A stretch of DNA of 64,000 nucleotides. Source: Azophilus sp965214305 (GTDB lineage: Bacteria; Pseudomonadota; Gammaproteobacteria; Pseudomonadales; Azotimanducaceae). Of this stretch, positions 33,582-41,773 are shown one piece after another. A program made the translations under genes and the position numbers. Within the stretch, counting starts at the first letter, position 1, and each line of letters begins with the position of its first letter. The stretch lies in NCBI GenBank assembly GCA_965214305.1, contig OZ243949.1, forward strand, positions 620,001-684,000. Direction: 5' to 3'. The notes beneath the pieces are model-generated. The model had not been told where the DNA came from and ran no database searches. It saw only the letters and a list, made by a program, of their open reading frames with translations.

Positions 33582-34403
33582 GTGAAATTGGTTGTTGTTG
33601 GCATGGGTTTCATTGGCGGCTCTTTCGCAAAAGCCGCGGCCAAATACGGCCTGTTCTCGGAGATTGTCGGGCTCGATACAGACAGTTGGCAGACCGAAAA
33701 GGCGTGCCGGCTAGGCATTATTGATGCCGTGGTTAACCGGGTGCCGGAAGACGCGGCCGCGGTGTTGTTGGCGCCGCCGAGCGAGGAGGTGGCGGCTTGG
33801 GTCTGCGGGCTGGCCGATCATTCGGGGTTGGTGTTGGACGTGGCGAGCGTTAAGCAACCCGTCGTCGCGGCCGTGCGCGGGCGCTTGTCGGAATTGCCAT
33901 CCAACTTTGTGCCCACCCACCCCATTTGCGGTTCCGAGCGCAGTGGCCCGGAATATGCGGATGCGGATCTGTTTCGCGCACAAACGGTTGTATTGACACC
34001 GGAACCGGAAACCAGCCCGTCGGCGATCGGCCTGGTGCAGGTGATGTGGCGCTCGGTCGGCGCGGAAGTTTGTACCCTATCGGTTGCCGACCATGATCGT
34101 GCCTTGGCGGTTACCAGCCATTTGCCGCATCTGCTGTCGTCGGCCTATGTCAATCAGGTGGATACACCGATGTTGGCCTTGGCAGCGGGCGGGTTTCGTG
34201 ATTTTACGCGCATCGCCGCCGCCAGCCCGGTCTTATGGGAACAGATATTCCGGCTCAACAAGGAGCCGTTGATGCAGGCGCTTGGCGAATTCCGGCAGCA
34301 ACTTGAAGCCCTTGAAAGCGCCATTCGCCGCGAAGACGTTGAAGCGGTACAGGCATTGCTCGAAGCCGCCGTGGAACGGCGTCGGGAATTCGATGCAATC
34401 TGA
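33582..34403 (+). CDS. tyrA: Prephenate dehydrogenase (TyrA), stand-alone
   Basis: About 273 residues, GTG start at 33582. NAD-binding motif VVVGMGFIGGSFAKA; active-site histidines in THPICGSERSGPEYADADLF and in VTSHLPHLLSSA. No fused aroA domain and no ACT domain. Its 3' end overlaps cmk by 11 nt, so the place normally taken by aroA in this block is closed. A TTG at 33570 is an alternative start; neither has a clear ribosome-binding site. Confidence 0.93.
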   Translation: MKLVVVGMGFIGGSFAKAAAKYGLFSEIVGLDTDSWQTEKACRLGIIDAVVNRVPEDAAAVLLAPPSEEVAAWVCGLADHSGLVLDVASVKQPVVAAVRGRLSELPSNFVPTHPICGSERSGPEYADADLFRAQTVVLTPEPETSPSAIGLVQVMWRSVGAEVCTLSVADHDRALAVTSHLPHLLSSAYVNQVDTPMLALAAGGFRDFTRIAAASPVLWEQIFRLNKEPLMQALGEFRQQLEALESAIRREDVEAVQALLEAAVERRREFDAI

Positions 34404-35085
34404 ACGCGCCCCGGTTGTCTGCCTGGACGGTCCCGGCGGCTCCGGAAAAAGCACCTTGGCCGCCCGATTGGCCGAGTCTCTGGATTGGCACCGGCTCGAT
34501 AGCGGCGCGCTCTACCGAACTCTGGCGGCGGCCGCGCTTGAGCGTCGGGTTGATTTGCACGATAGCGGCGCGGTTGCCGCCTTCGCGGCGAACGCGCACG
34601 GCCATTTGGCGGCGACCGAGCCCAAGTGCTTTGACGAAACGAAGGCGCGGCAGCTTCGCTCGGAACGGGTCGGTCGGGCGGCATCGACCATCGCCGCCCA
34701 CCCCCAATTGCGCACCCTATTACTGGCCCGGCAACGCGCGTCGCGTCGGTTGCCGGGGCTGGTTGCCGATGGCCGCGACATGGGTACCGTGGTTTTTCCC
34801 GATGCCCAATTGAAGATTTTTTTGGACGCGAGCCCCGAAGTGCGCGCACAAAGACGTACTAAACAATTGAAAAATAAAGGCTTGAATGTTAGTTTTCGCG
34901 GCCTTCTCGCGGGCATTCAAGAACGGGATACGCGAGATAGGGAGCGTGCCGCCGCCCCTCTGAGACCGGCCGATGACGCCATCGTTATCGACAGCACGGG
35001 CTTAAGCCTTGATGAGGTTGTCGAAATGGCGTTGTCACTCGCCCTTGAGCGAGGGCTGCGGTCAGCAGGCGATGCGCATAAGTGA
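34393..35085 (+). CDS. cmk: Cytidylate kinase
   Basis: 230 residues. The P-loop DGPGGSGKSTLAARLA, LDSGALYRTLA and DGRDMGTVVFPDA are the family hallmarks; it phosphorylates CMP and dCMP. It starts with ATG inside the end of tyrA. A short A/T-rich coding patch (about 34850-34890, around QLKNKGLNVSF) echoes the one in leuD. rpsA follows after a 190-nt leader. Confidence 0.96.
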   Translation: MQSERAPVVCLDGPGGSGKSTLAARLAESLDWHRLDSGALYRTLAAAALERRVDLHDSGAVAAFAANAHGHLAATEPKCFDETKARQLRSERVGRAASTIAAHPQLRTLLLARQRASRRLPGLVADGRDMGTVVFPDAQLKIFLDASPEVRAQRRTKQLKNKGLNVSFRGLLAGIQERDTRDRERAAAPLRPADDAIVIDSTGLSLDEVVEMALSLALERGLRSAGDAHK

Positions 35086-35276
35086 AACCAACGGGCTTTT
35101 TTAGAGGATTTATATACTTAACGCCATCTTCCACTGGATGTTGTGCGCATAAAGAACCGCCTGTCACAATTTTCTGTGGTCGAGGAAGTTAACTATATGG
35201 CTCCCTTTTTTTAGCCTTCGTAAATATTGCCGCCCCCGGCAGAGCTTCGCCAAGCGGCAAGGAGATTGTCCCACCC

Positions 35277-36989
35277 ATGAGTGAAAGTTTCGCGGAACTC
35301 TTTGCGGAAAGTCTGGATACCATTGAAATGGAACCGGGCGCCATCGTTACCGGTACGGTGGTGGATATCGATAACGAACAGGTTGTTGTTCACGCCGGCC
35401 TCAAATCCGAAGGCAGCATTCCCAAAAGCCAGTTTCTCAATGAGGCCGGGGAGTTCGTCCTCGGCATTGGCGACCAGGTCAAGGTCGTTATGGAAATCGT
35501 GGACGATGGCAGTGGCGAGACCCGTATGTCGCGGGAAAAGGCCCGGCGCGCCGAGTCCTGGCAGATGCTTGAGGAAGCTTTCGCCAACGATGAATTGGTG
35601 ACGGGTATCATCAATGGTCGGGTCAAGGGCGGTTTCACGGTCGATATCAGCGACATCCGCACCTTCCTACCCGGTTCCCTTGTGGACATTCGCCCGCTCC
35701 GGGAAACGGCGCATTTGGAGGGCAAGCCCCTCGAATTCAAGGTCATCAAGCTCGATCAAAAACGCAACAACGTTGTGGTTTCCCGCCGCGCCGTATTGGA
35801 GCAGGAAAACAGCGAAGAGCGCGAGGCGCTATTGGCCTCTCTCGAAGAGGGGCAAACGCTTAACGGGCTGGTCAAGAACCTCACCGACTACGGTGCCTTT
35901 GTTGATTTGGGTGGCATTGACGGGCTTTTGCACATCACCGATATGGCGTGGCGCCGCATTCGCCATCCCAGCGAGATGGTCAATGTGGGCGATGAAGTTC
36001 AGGTGCGCATTCTTAAATTCGACCGCGAAAAGAATCGGGTAAGCCTCGGCATGAAACAGCTCGGCGACGACCCCTGGGTTAACCTCACACGCCGTTATCC
36101 GGAAGGTTCGCGGGTGATGTCCACCGTGACCAACCTGACGGATTATGGCTGCTTTGCCGAGATTGAAGCCGGGGTGGAGGGCTTGGTACACGTTTCGGAA
36201 ATGGACTGGACCAACAAGAATATCCACCCCTCCAAGGTGGTTACCGTTGGCGATCAGGTGGAAGTGATGGTGCTCGATATTGACGAAGAGCGCCGCCGCA
36301 TCTCCCTGGGTATCAAGCAGTGTCGTCCCAATCCGTGGGAGGAATTCGCCGTCAGCCGCCGCAAGGGCGAGCGCGTTACCGGAAAAATCAAATCCATCAC
36401 CGACTTTGGCATCTTCATCGGTCTGCAGGGGGATATCGACGGCTTGGTACATCTCTCCGATGTATCTTGGAAGGAAGCCGGCGAAACCGCTGTACGGCGT
36501 TATAGCAAGGGCGAGGAAATCGAAACCGTTATTCTCTCCATCGACCCGGAGCGGGAGCGCATTTCGCTCGGCATCAAGCAACTCGACCAGGATGCGTTCA
36601 ACGACTACGTATCGGCTAACGAGCGCGGCTCCATCGTCAACGGTGTCGTCCTGGCCGTTGAACCCAAGGAAGCCCAGGTGCGGTTGGCGGAAGATGTCAT
36701 CGGTATATTGAAAGCGTCTGAAATCGCCCTCGACCGAGTGGAGGACACGCGCAAGGAGCTATCCGAGGGCCAAGAGGTCGAAGTAAAGATTATCAGCATC
36801 GACCGCAAAAACCGCTTTGTCGGGCTATCCATTAAGGCCAAGCAGGTCGACGAAGAGCGTCTGGCGGTGAAGGAGCACCGGCGGCAGGAAACCGCCCGAC
36901 CCGCCAGCACGCTGGGCGACCTGATCAAAGCTCAAATGGAAGCTCACAATCAGGAAGACGACAGCGACGGTAAGCAGGCAACCGACTAA
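35277..36989 (+). CDS. rpsA: 30S ribosomal protein S1
   Basis: 570 residues with six S1 RNA-binding domains; the last four are the clearest, each with a GxxxxGxV.....G.FV start and LVHxS or LLHIT core (for example VKNLTDYGAFVDLGGIDGLL). AAGGAG at 35259-35264 lies 12 nt before the ATG. The 190-nt leader upstream contains A/T-rich stretches and a small hairpin (GCTT CGCC AAGC, 35244-35255). In E. coli the rpsA leader mediates autogenous control, so the same may hold here. Confidence 0.98.
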   Translation: MSESFAELFAESLDTIEMEPGAIVTGTVVDIDNEQVVVHAGLKSEGSIPKSQFLNEAGEFVLGIGDQVKVVMEIVDDGSGETRMSREKARRAESWQMLEEAFANDELVTGIINGRVKGGFTVDISDIRTFLPGSLVDIRPLRETAHLEGKPLEFKVIKLDQKRNNVVVSRRAVLEQENSEEREALLASLEEGQTLNGLVKNLTDYGAFVDLGGIDGLLHITDMAWRRIRHPSEMVNVGDEVQVRILKFDREKNRVSLGMKQLGDDPWVNLTRRYPEGSRVMSTVTNLTDYGCFAEIEAGVEGLVHVSEMDWTNKNIHPSKVVTVGDQVEVMVLDIDEERRRISLGIKQCRPNPWEEFAVSRRKGERVTGKIKSITDFGIFIGLQGDIDGLVHLSDVSWKEAGETAVRRYSKGEEIETVILSIDPERERISLGIKQLDQDAFNDYVSANERGSIVNGVVLAVEPKEAQVRLAEDVIGILKASEIALDRVEDTRKELSEGQEVEVKIISIDRKNRFVGLSIKAKQVDEERLAVKEHRRQETARPASTLGDLIKAQMEAHNQEDDSDGKQATD

Positions 36990-37009
36990 AAACCAGGCGG
37001 GCACCGGCA

Positions 37010-37324
37010 ATGACAAAATCGGAGCTTATTGAAATAATTGCCGACAGCCAGGGGGATCTGTCGGCCAAGGACATTGAGCTTGCGGTCAAAACGATGATTG
37101 AGCACATGTCGCAAACGCTGGCCCGGGGCGGGCGTATCGAGATTCGCGGCTTCGGTAGTTTTTCGCTGCACTATCGGGCGCCGCGTGTCGGGCGCAACCC
37201 CAAGACCGGCGAGTCGGTGGGCCTGTTGGCCAAGCATGTGCCGCATTTTAAGCCGGGCAAGGGCTTGCGTGAACGGGTGAATGCGGGGCTGGGCCGCGAT
37301 CAAGAGCGGCGGGGGCTTGATTGA
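37010..37324 (+). CDS. ihfB: Integration host factor subunit beta
   Basis: 104 residues of the HU/IHF family. MTKSELIEIIADSQGDLSAK and RIEIRGFGSFSLHYR with the DNA-intercalating region GRNPKTGESV identify the beta subunit. It bends DNA as a heterodimer with IhfA. It lies 20 nt after rpsA, as in most Gammaproteobacteria. Confidence 0.96.
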   Translation: MTKSELIEIIADSQGDLSAKDIELAVKTMIEHMSQTLARGGRIEIRGFGSFSLHYRAPRVGRNPKTGESVGLLAKHVPHFKPGKGLRERVNAGLGRDQERRGLD

Positions 37325-37423
37325 TTGCCGGCGGACCCCTTTTGGGAGCGGTGCATTCGCACCCACCGTTGGGCGGCGTTGACCAGTTTGGGGCGCTCCG
37401 GCGCGAGCGCTTAGGGTTTCGGC

Positions 37424-38005
37424 TTATTGATAGTAGGCATGCTCGTTGTGGGAGTGGTCGGTGGCGTCCTTGATGCCGGCAAGTTCAGGGACTTGTTGCA
37501 ACAGCGTTGACTCCACACCGTGCTTGAGTGTGATGTCCACCGCCGCGCAGCCTTGGCAACCGCCGCCGAATTGCAACACCGCCACCCTGTCCTCAAGCAC
37601 CTCAACCAAGGTCACCATGCCGCCGTGAGCGGCTAAACCGGGGTTGATTTCGTTATAGAGCACATAGTTGATGCGATCCTCGAGTGGCGAGTCCGCATCG
37701 ACGCTGGGTACGCGGGCGTTGGGCGCCTTGATGGTGAGTTGGCCGCCCATGCGGTCTTCCTGATAGTCGACCATCGCATCTTCAAGGTACTTGCGGCTGC
37801 GCTCTTCAATCCAGGCGCGAAAGCCGTCGTAATCATGGGGAACATCTCCGTCCTGGGCTTCGTCGGGGCGGCAATAGGCGATGCAGGTTTCTGCTTGGGG
37901 GGTGCCCGGTTGCGCCACGAAGACACGAATGCCGACACCATCGTCCTCCTGTTTGGCAAGCAGGTCGCGAAGATAGGCCTGGGCGTTCTCTGAAATTTCG
38001 ATCAC
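37424..38005 (-). CDS. nfuA: Fe-S biogenesis protein NfuA
   Basis: 193 residues: an N-terminal degenerate A-type scaffold domain (MIEISENAQAYLRDLLAKQE) and a C-terminal Nfu domain with the cluster-binding CxxC in GGGCQGCAAVDITLKHGVE. It carries [4Fe-4S] clusters to client proteins; clients in this window include LeuC, CysH and the AddB-like nuclease. Convergent with ihfB. Confidence 0.96.
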   Translation of the reverse strand: MIEISENAQAYLRDLLAKQEDDGVGIRVFVAQPGTPQAETCIAYCRPDEAQDGDVPHDYDGFRAWIEERSRKYLEDAMVDYQEDRMGGQLTIKAPNARVPSVDADSPLEDRINYVLYNEINPGLAAHGGMVTLVEVLEDRVAVLQFGGGCQGCAAVDITLKHGVESTLLQQVPELAGIKDATDHSHNEHAYYQ

Positions 38006-38040
38006 GGCAATTTCCGACTCATTGGCTCGGGTATCGTACA

Positions 38041-38076
38041 GGGAGCCTGCACGGATACCAAGATTAGGCTCCTAGG
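38041..38076. repeat. Small inverted repeat carrying dispersed-repeat ends, between nfuA and aroG
   Basis: GGAGCCT (38042-38048) is inverted as AGGCTCC (38066-38072), followed by CTAGG. These are the terminal bases of the dispersed repeat, so this may be a collapsed relic. The CTAG supplies the TAG stop of aroG on the minus strand. Confidence 0.45.
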
Positions 38077-39139
38077 CGACCCGACTGATGACGGTCGGGC
38101 GCAGGCTGCTGTCAATTTCCAGCATCAGCGCTTCCGTCGTTTCCCAATCAATACAGCCGTCGGTGATCGATACGCCGTAGCGCAGCTCCTCAAGGCGGGA
38201 GGGGATATTCTGTCGGCCCTCGTATAAGTGGCTTTCCAGCATCAGGCCGATAATGGATTGGTTGCCCGCGACAATCTGCTCAATAACGCAGCGGGCAACA
38301 TGGGGCTGTTGTGCCGGGTCTTTGCCGGAGTTCGCGTGGCTGCAATCGATCATGATGACCGGCTTTAATCCGGCCTGCCGCAATTTGCGTTCGCAGGCGG
38401 CAACATTGTCGGCATCGAAGTTGGTCGAACCCCCGCCGCCCCGCAACACGATGTGCGCGTGGGGATTGCCGCTGGTTTCGATGACCGCCACCTTGCCAGC
38501 GGGGTCGATGCCGAGAAACCGATGTGCCGCCGCCACGGAGTGCATGGCGTTGATGGCCACCTCCAAAGAGCCATCGGTGCCATTCTTGAACCCGACGGCG
38601 GAACTTAGGCCCGAAGCCAATTCGCGGTGGGTTTGCGATTCGGAGGTGCGGGCACCGATTGCCGACCAGGCAATCAGGTCTTGAATGTATTGGGGTGTGA
38701 TGGCGTTGAGTGCTTCCGTACTGAGGGGCAGGCCGAGCTCGGCAAGGTCGATCAGCAGTCGGCGGGCGATTGCCAGCCCATCGCCAACTTTACCACTGTC
38801 GTTGAGATAGGGGTCGTTGATTAGGCCCTTCCAGCCGACGGTGGAGCGCGGTTTCTCGAAGTAGACCCGCATGACCAGAAGCATGGTGTCGGCGACGCGC
38901 TCGGCCAAGCCAGCAAGACGCTGCCCATAGTCTACCGCCGCGACGGGGTCGTGAATCGAACAGGGGCCGACCACCACCAGCAAGCGAGCATCGTCGCCGC
39001 GCAAAATGGCGTTGACTTGTTGACGGGCGCGCCGGACGCTCGCCATGGCCGCGTTCGTCACGGGCAGTTCCAATTTCATTTGTTGCGGCGTGATCAGAAC
39101 TTTGTGTCCGGTCACGTTGACATTCTCCAGGTCGGTCAT
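38072..39139 (-). CDS. aroG: 3-deoxy-7-phosphoheptulonate synthase, class I (AroF/G/H type)
   Basis: First step of the shikimate pathway, condensing phosphoenolpyruvate and erythrose 4-phosphate. About 355 residues from the ATG at 39139, which has GGAG upstream. Motifs LLVVVGPCSIHDP, RVYFEKPRSTVGWKGLINDP, GARTSESQTHRE and MIDCSHANSGKDP are typical. Which aromatic amino acid inhibits it cannot be told reliably. It supplies the chorismate used by pheA and tyrA. Confidence 0.96.
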   Translation of the reverse strand: MTDLENVNVTGHKVLITPQQMKLELPVTNAAMASVRRARQQVNAILRGDDARLLVVVGPCSIHDPVAAVDYGQRLAGLAERVADTMLLVMRVYFEKPRSTVGWKGLINDPYLNDSGKVGDGLAIARRLLIDLAELGLPLSTEALNAITPQYIQDLIAWSAIGARTSESQTHRELASGLSSAVGFKNGTDGSLEVAINAMHSVAAAHRFLGIDPAGKVAVIETSGNPHAHIVLRGGGGSTNFDADNVAACERKLRQAGLKPVIMIDCSHANSGKDPAQQPHVARCVIEQIVAGNQSIIGLMLESHLYEGRQNIPSRLEELRYGVSITDGCIDWETTEALMLEIDSSLRPTVISRVA

Positions 39140-39241
39140 CCTGCAATCTCCTGTGGACGGTTCCGGCACCCGTAATTTTACTCAATCGATCAGCCGAAGG
39201 GATGGTGAATTTTCACTGCGGTTCGGCCAGATAGCGTTTTG

Positions 39242-41773
39242 CTATCTATCGGGGTCTTGTGTGGCGCCCTCTATCGGCAACTCGGCCGCTTTGGGCCAGA
39301 GCACATGCAACAAGGAACCGGTCGCGGGCGGCGATTTGCCCGGATGAACGGCGCTCAGCAACAGGGTGCGACGTGCCCGGGTGCAGGCAACGTACAACAA
39401 TCGTTGGAGCTCGTGTCGCTCCCGTTGCCGGTCCTCCTCGGCGAGCCATGCATACAATGGCCCGGTATGGCGGCAAGCCAACAGTAAGCGGTCGTCCTGC
39501 AGCCGCCAACGCAGCAGCGGGGCATCTGGAGGGCGGGCCCGCCGATCGAGAAAGGGCAACAACACATGGTCGAACTCAAGCCCTTTTGCCTTGTGGATGG
39601 TTAGGATCTGGAGGTTGGCCTCGGCGCTTTCCGCTGCGAAGAGATGGCCAGCCGCCCAGCGCAGACGGTCGATATCCAAGCCGTCAACGCCGAGTTGATC
39701 CACCAGTTCCAAAAAGTGCTCGGCATGATCGATGGCCGCCTCGCCGCCGTAGGACGCCGGGCCACCGCACTCTATCCAAATGGATTCCAACAGGGTGCGT
39801 GGCGGTAGTTCGTGGAGCATCGGCAGCCAGGTTTGCAGCGCCGAGATCAGACGGGCAAGCCGGACCCGGCCATCATCGCTCAGGCGTTTGGCCGCACGGC
39901 GCAGTGCTTGCGGATGCCAGCGCTTGGTTTTAGCCAACAGCTCAAGATCCAATAGGCCGATGCCAACCCAAGGCGCTCGAAATAGGCTATGCCAGGCAAG
40001 CCGATCATCGGGGTCGGAGAGGGCTGCGGCCAGAGACAGCAGGTCGGTGACCGCCGGGGTTGTCGCCAAAGCGTCGATGTCGGTGGCTTGCCAGCGAATG
40101 CCCGCTCGCCGCAGCGCATCCAAAATGCCGACAAGGTGGGTTCGGCTGCGCACAAGCAGGGCGATCCGGGCGTCGGGCTCGTCGGCGATCAGACCCTTGA
40201 TATGCTCTATCAAGGTGTGCCGTTCATCCGCTTCGTTCGCGAACAGGCGCACGTTCGCCGACCCGGTGCTATCGGCGCGGGCCCGGCAGGGGTTGTAGGG
40301 CACCCGCCCAAGGAGCGCATCCGTTTGTGTACCCATCACCTCGCCAAAGGTATCGTTGAACCAATCCACCAACTGCGGCGCGGAACGGAAGTTGCTAGTA
40401 AGCCGCAGAGGTTGCAGACGCAGTTGATCAAGACCCCGGCTTGCGGCGCGATAGAACAACCCCACATCCGCATCCCGAAACCGATAGATCGACTGCATCG
40501 GATCGCCCACGGCGAATAGGCTGACGCCGCTGTCCTCCGACCAGCCCTGCACGAGCAGTTCCAACAATTGAAACTGCACCACCGAGGTATCCTGGAACTC
40601 ATCGACCAGGATGTGCCGGATGCGGTTGTCGATGGTCAGTGCCAACTCCGTAGGGCTTTCGCCACTGCGTAGTGCCCGCCGCGCCGCCAGAAGCAACTCG
40701 GTAAAGTCCGCCACACCTTGGCTGCGCATAACGGTTGACAGATCAAGTACGGCTAACGACAAGCTGACACAAATCGAGACCAGGTCCGCCACCTGCTGCG
40801 GCGACAAAGCATCCGGCGGCAACAGGCGTAGGGTCGCGAATCGTTCGATCAAGGGGGTTTGGGCAAGCGCCTCAATCAATTCGAGCGCCCGTTGTTTGTC
40901 TGGGCGTTGCGTGGCGGGGAAACCATCGCGCGCCGTCAGTTGTTTGCGCGGTACACCCTTTTGGGTTGTGACCAACTCTCCGGCGGCACGCCAGAATATC
41001 CCCGGTGTTTCCCGGCTATGGCCGCAGGCGGTGTAGACGGCCCAATCGAGTTCCTCAAGTAACCTTGCCGGCAATTGCCGCGTCAGCGAGTCGGTGACCG
41101 CCGCCGCCAAACTTGCGGCCGCCGCGTTCAATAGGTCGGCAACCGAATCCGGTGCCCGGCGATGGGCGGCGACCACCTCGGTTACTTCGTCGAGCCAGTG
41201 GTCGCGGCGCGCCAACATTCTCGAAACCAGTCGGCCGGCCCTTTGGGCATCGTTGTCGATCAAGGCGACAAAGTGGGCGATGTCGTCGGCAAGCGGATCC
41301 TTTTCATACAGGCGTCGAAGCAGGCGGCGGGTGGCGAGGGCGTAAAATTCATCGGCGTTTTCGACCAGCCGCGCCGTTCGGTCGAAACCGCTCGACACCG
41401 GCATCTGGCTTGTTAACGACATGGCGAAGGCATCAATGGTGCGAATGTTCAGCCGGCTGGGATTATTGGCGAGTCCCCAGCCGCGCTGGCTATCGCGCGC
41501 CCGTGCCTTGGCACCCTCTGATGATTGATGGTCGGCCAGCATCGCCGTAACGCGCAGCCGCATCTCTGCGGCGGCCTTACGGGTGAAGGTGATCGCCAAT
41601 ACCTGTTCCGGGTAGTCGGCCAGGGCAAGCAGCTGAATGAAGCGGCTGACCAGCAGGGTGGTTTTGCCGGAGCCGGCCGGGGCCTGGACAATCTGGGATT
41701 GCGTCGGATTCAGGGCCTGCCGTCGCGCTCGCGCATCAACCGGCACGGTGTTTTGGCTATTGGCGAGAGCCAT
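39242..41773 (-). CDS. UvrD/AddA-like DNA helicase lacking the usual C-terminal domain
   Basis: 843 residues of the superfamily 1A. Motifs: Walker A APAGSGKTTLLVSRF, ITFTRKAAAEMR, Walker B HILVDEFQDTSVVQ, FAVGDPMQSIYRFRDAD, LTSNFRS, LTIHKAKGLEFDHVLLP and motif VI LYVACTRARR. The chain ends about 35 residues after motif VI, whereas AddA-like relatives in this gene pair continue for roughly 300 more residues with a nuclease-type domain. Only about 100 nt separate its stop from aroG, so no detached remainder exists. It starts immediately after the stop of the nuclease gene. Likely end-processing in double-strand break repair, together with its neighbour. Confidence 0.88.
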   Translation of the reverse strand: MALANSQNTVPVDARARRQALNPTQSQIVQAPAGSGKTTLLVSRFIQLLALADYPEQVLAITFTRKAAAEMRLRVTAMLADHQSSEGAKARARDSQRGWGLANNPSRLNIRTIDAFAMSLTSQMPVSSGFDRTARLVENADEFYALATRRLLRRLYEKDPLADDIAHFVALIDNDAQRAGRLVSRMLARRDHWLDEVTEVVAAHRRAPDSVADLLNAAAASLAAAVTDSLTRQLPARLLEELDWAVYTACGHSRETPGIFWRAAGELVTTQKGVPRKQLTARDGFPATQRPDKQRALELIEALAQTPLIERFATLRLLPPDALSPQQVADLVSICVSLSLAVLDLSTVMRSQGVADFTELLLAARRALRSGESPTELALTIDNRIRHILVDEFQDTSVVQFQLLELLVQGWSEDSGVSLFAVGDPMQSIYRFRDADVGLFYRAASRGLDQLRLQPLRLTSNFRSAPQLVDWFNDTFGEVMGTQTDALLGRVPYNPCRARADSTGSANVRLFANEADERHTLIEHIKGLIADEPDARIALLVRSRTHLVGILDALRRAGIRWQATDIDALATTPAVTDLLSLAAALSDPDDRLAWHSLFRAPWVGIGLLDLELLAKTKRWHPQALRRAAKRLSDDGRVRLARLISALQTWLPMLHELPPRTLLESIWIECGGPASYGGEAAIDHAEHFLELVDQLGVDGLDIDRLRWAAGHLFAAESAEANLQILTIHKAKGLEFDHVLLPFLDRRARPPDAPLLRWRLQDDRLLLACRHTGPLYAWLAEEDRQRERHELQRLLYVACTRARRTLLLSAVHPGKSPPATGSLLHVLWPKAAELPIEGATQDPDR

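Noticed and set aside
37325..37423. Rho-independent terminator between ihfB and nfuA
   Set aside because: Short hairpins (GGTGC/GCACC and GCGCT/AGCGC) exist but no T-run follows.
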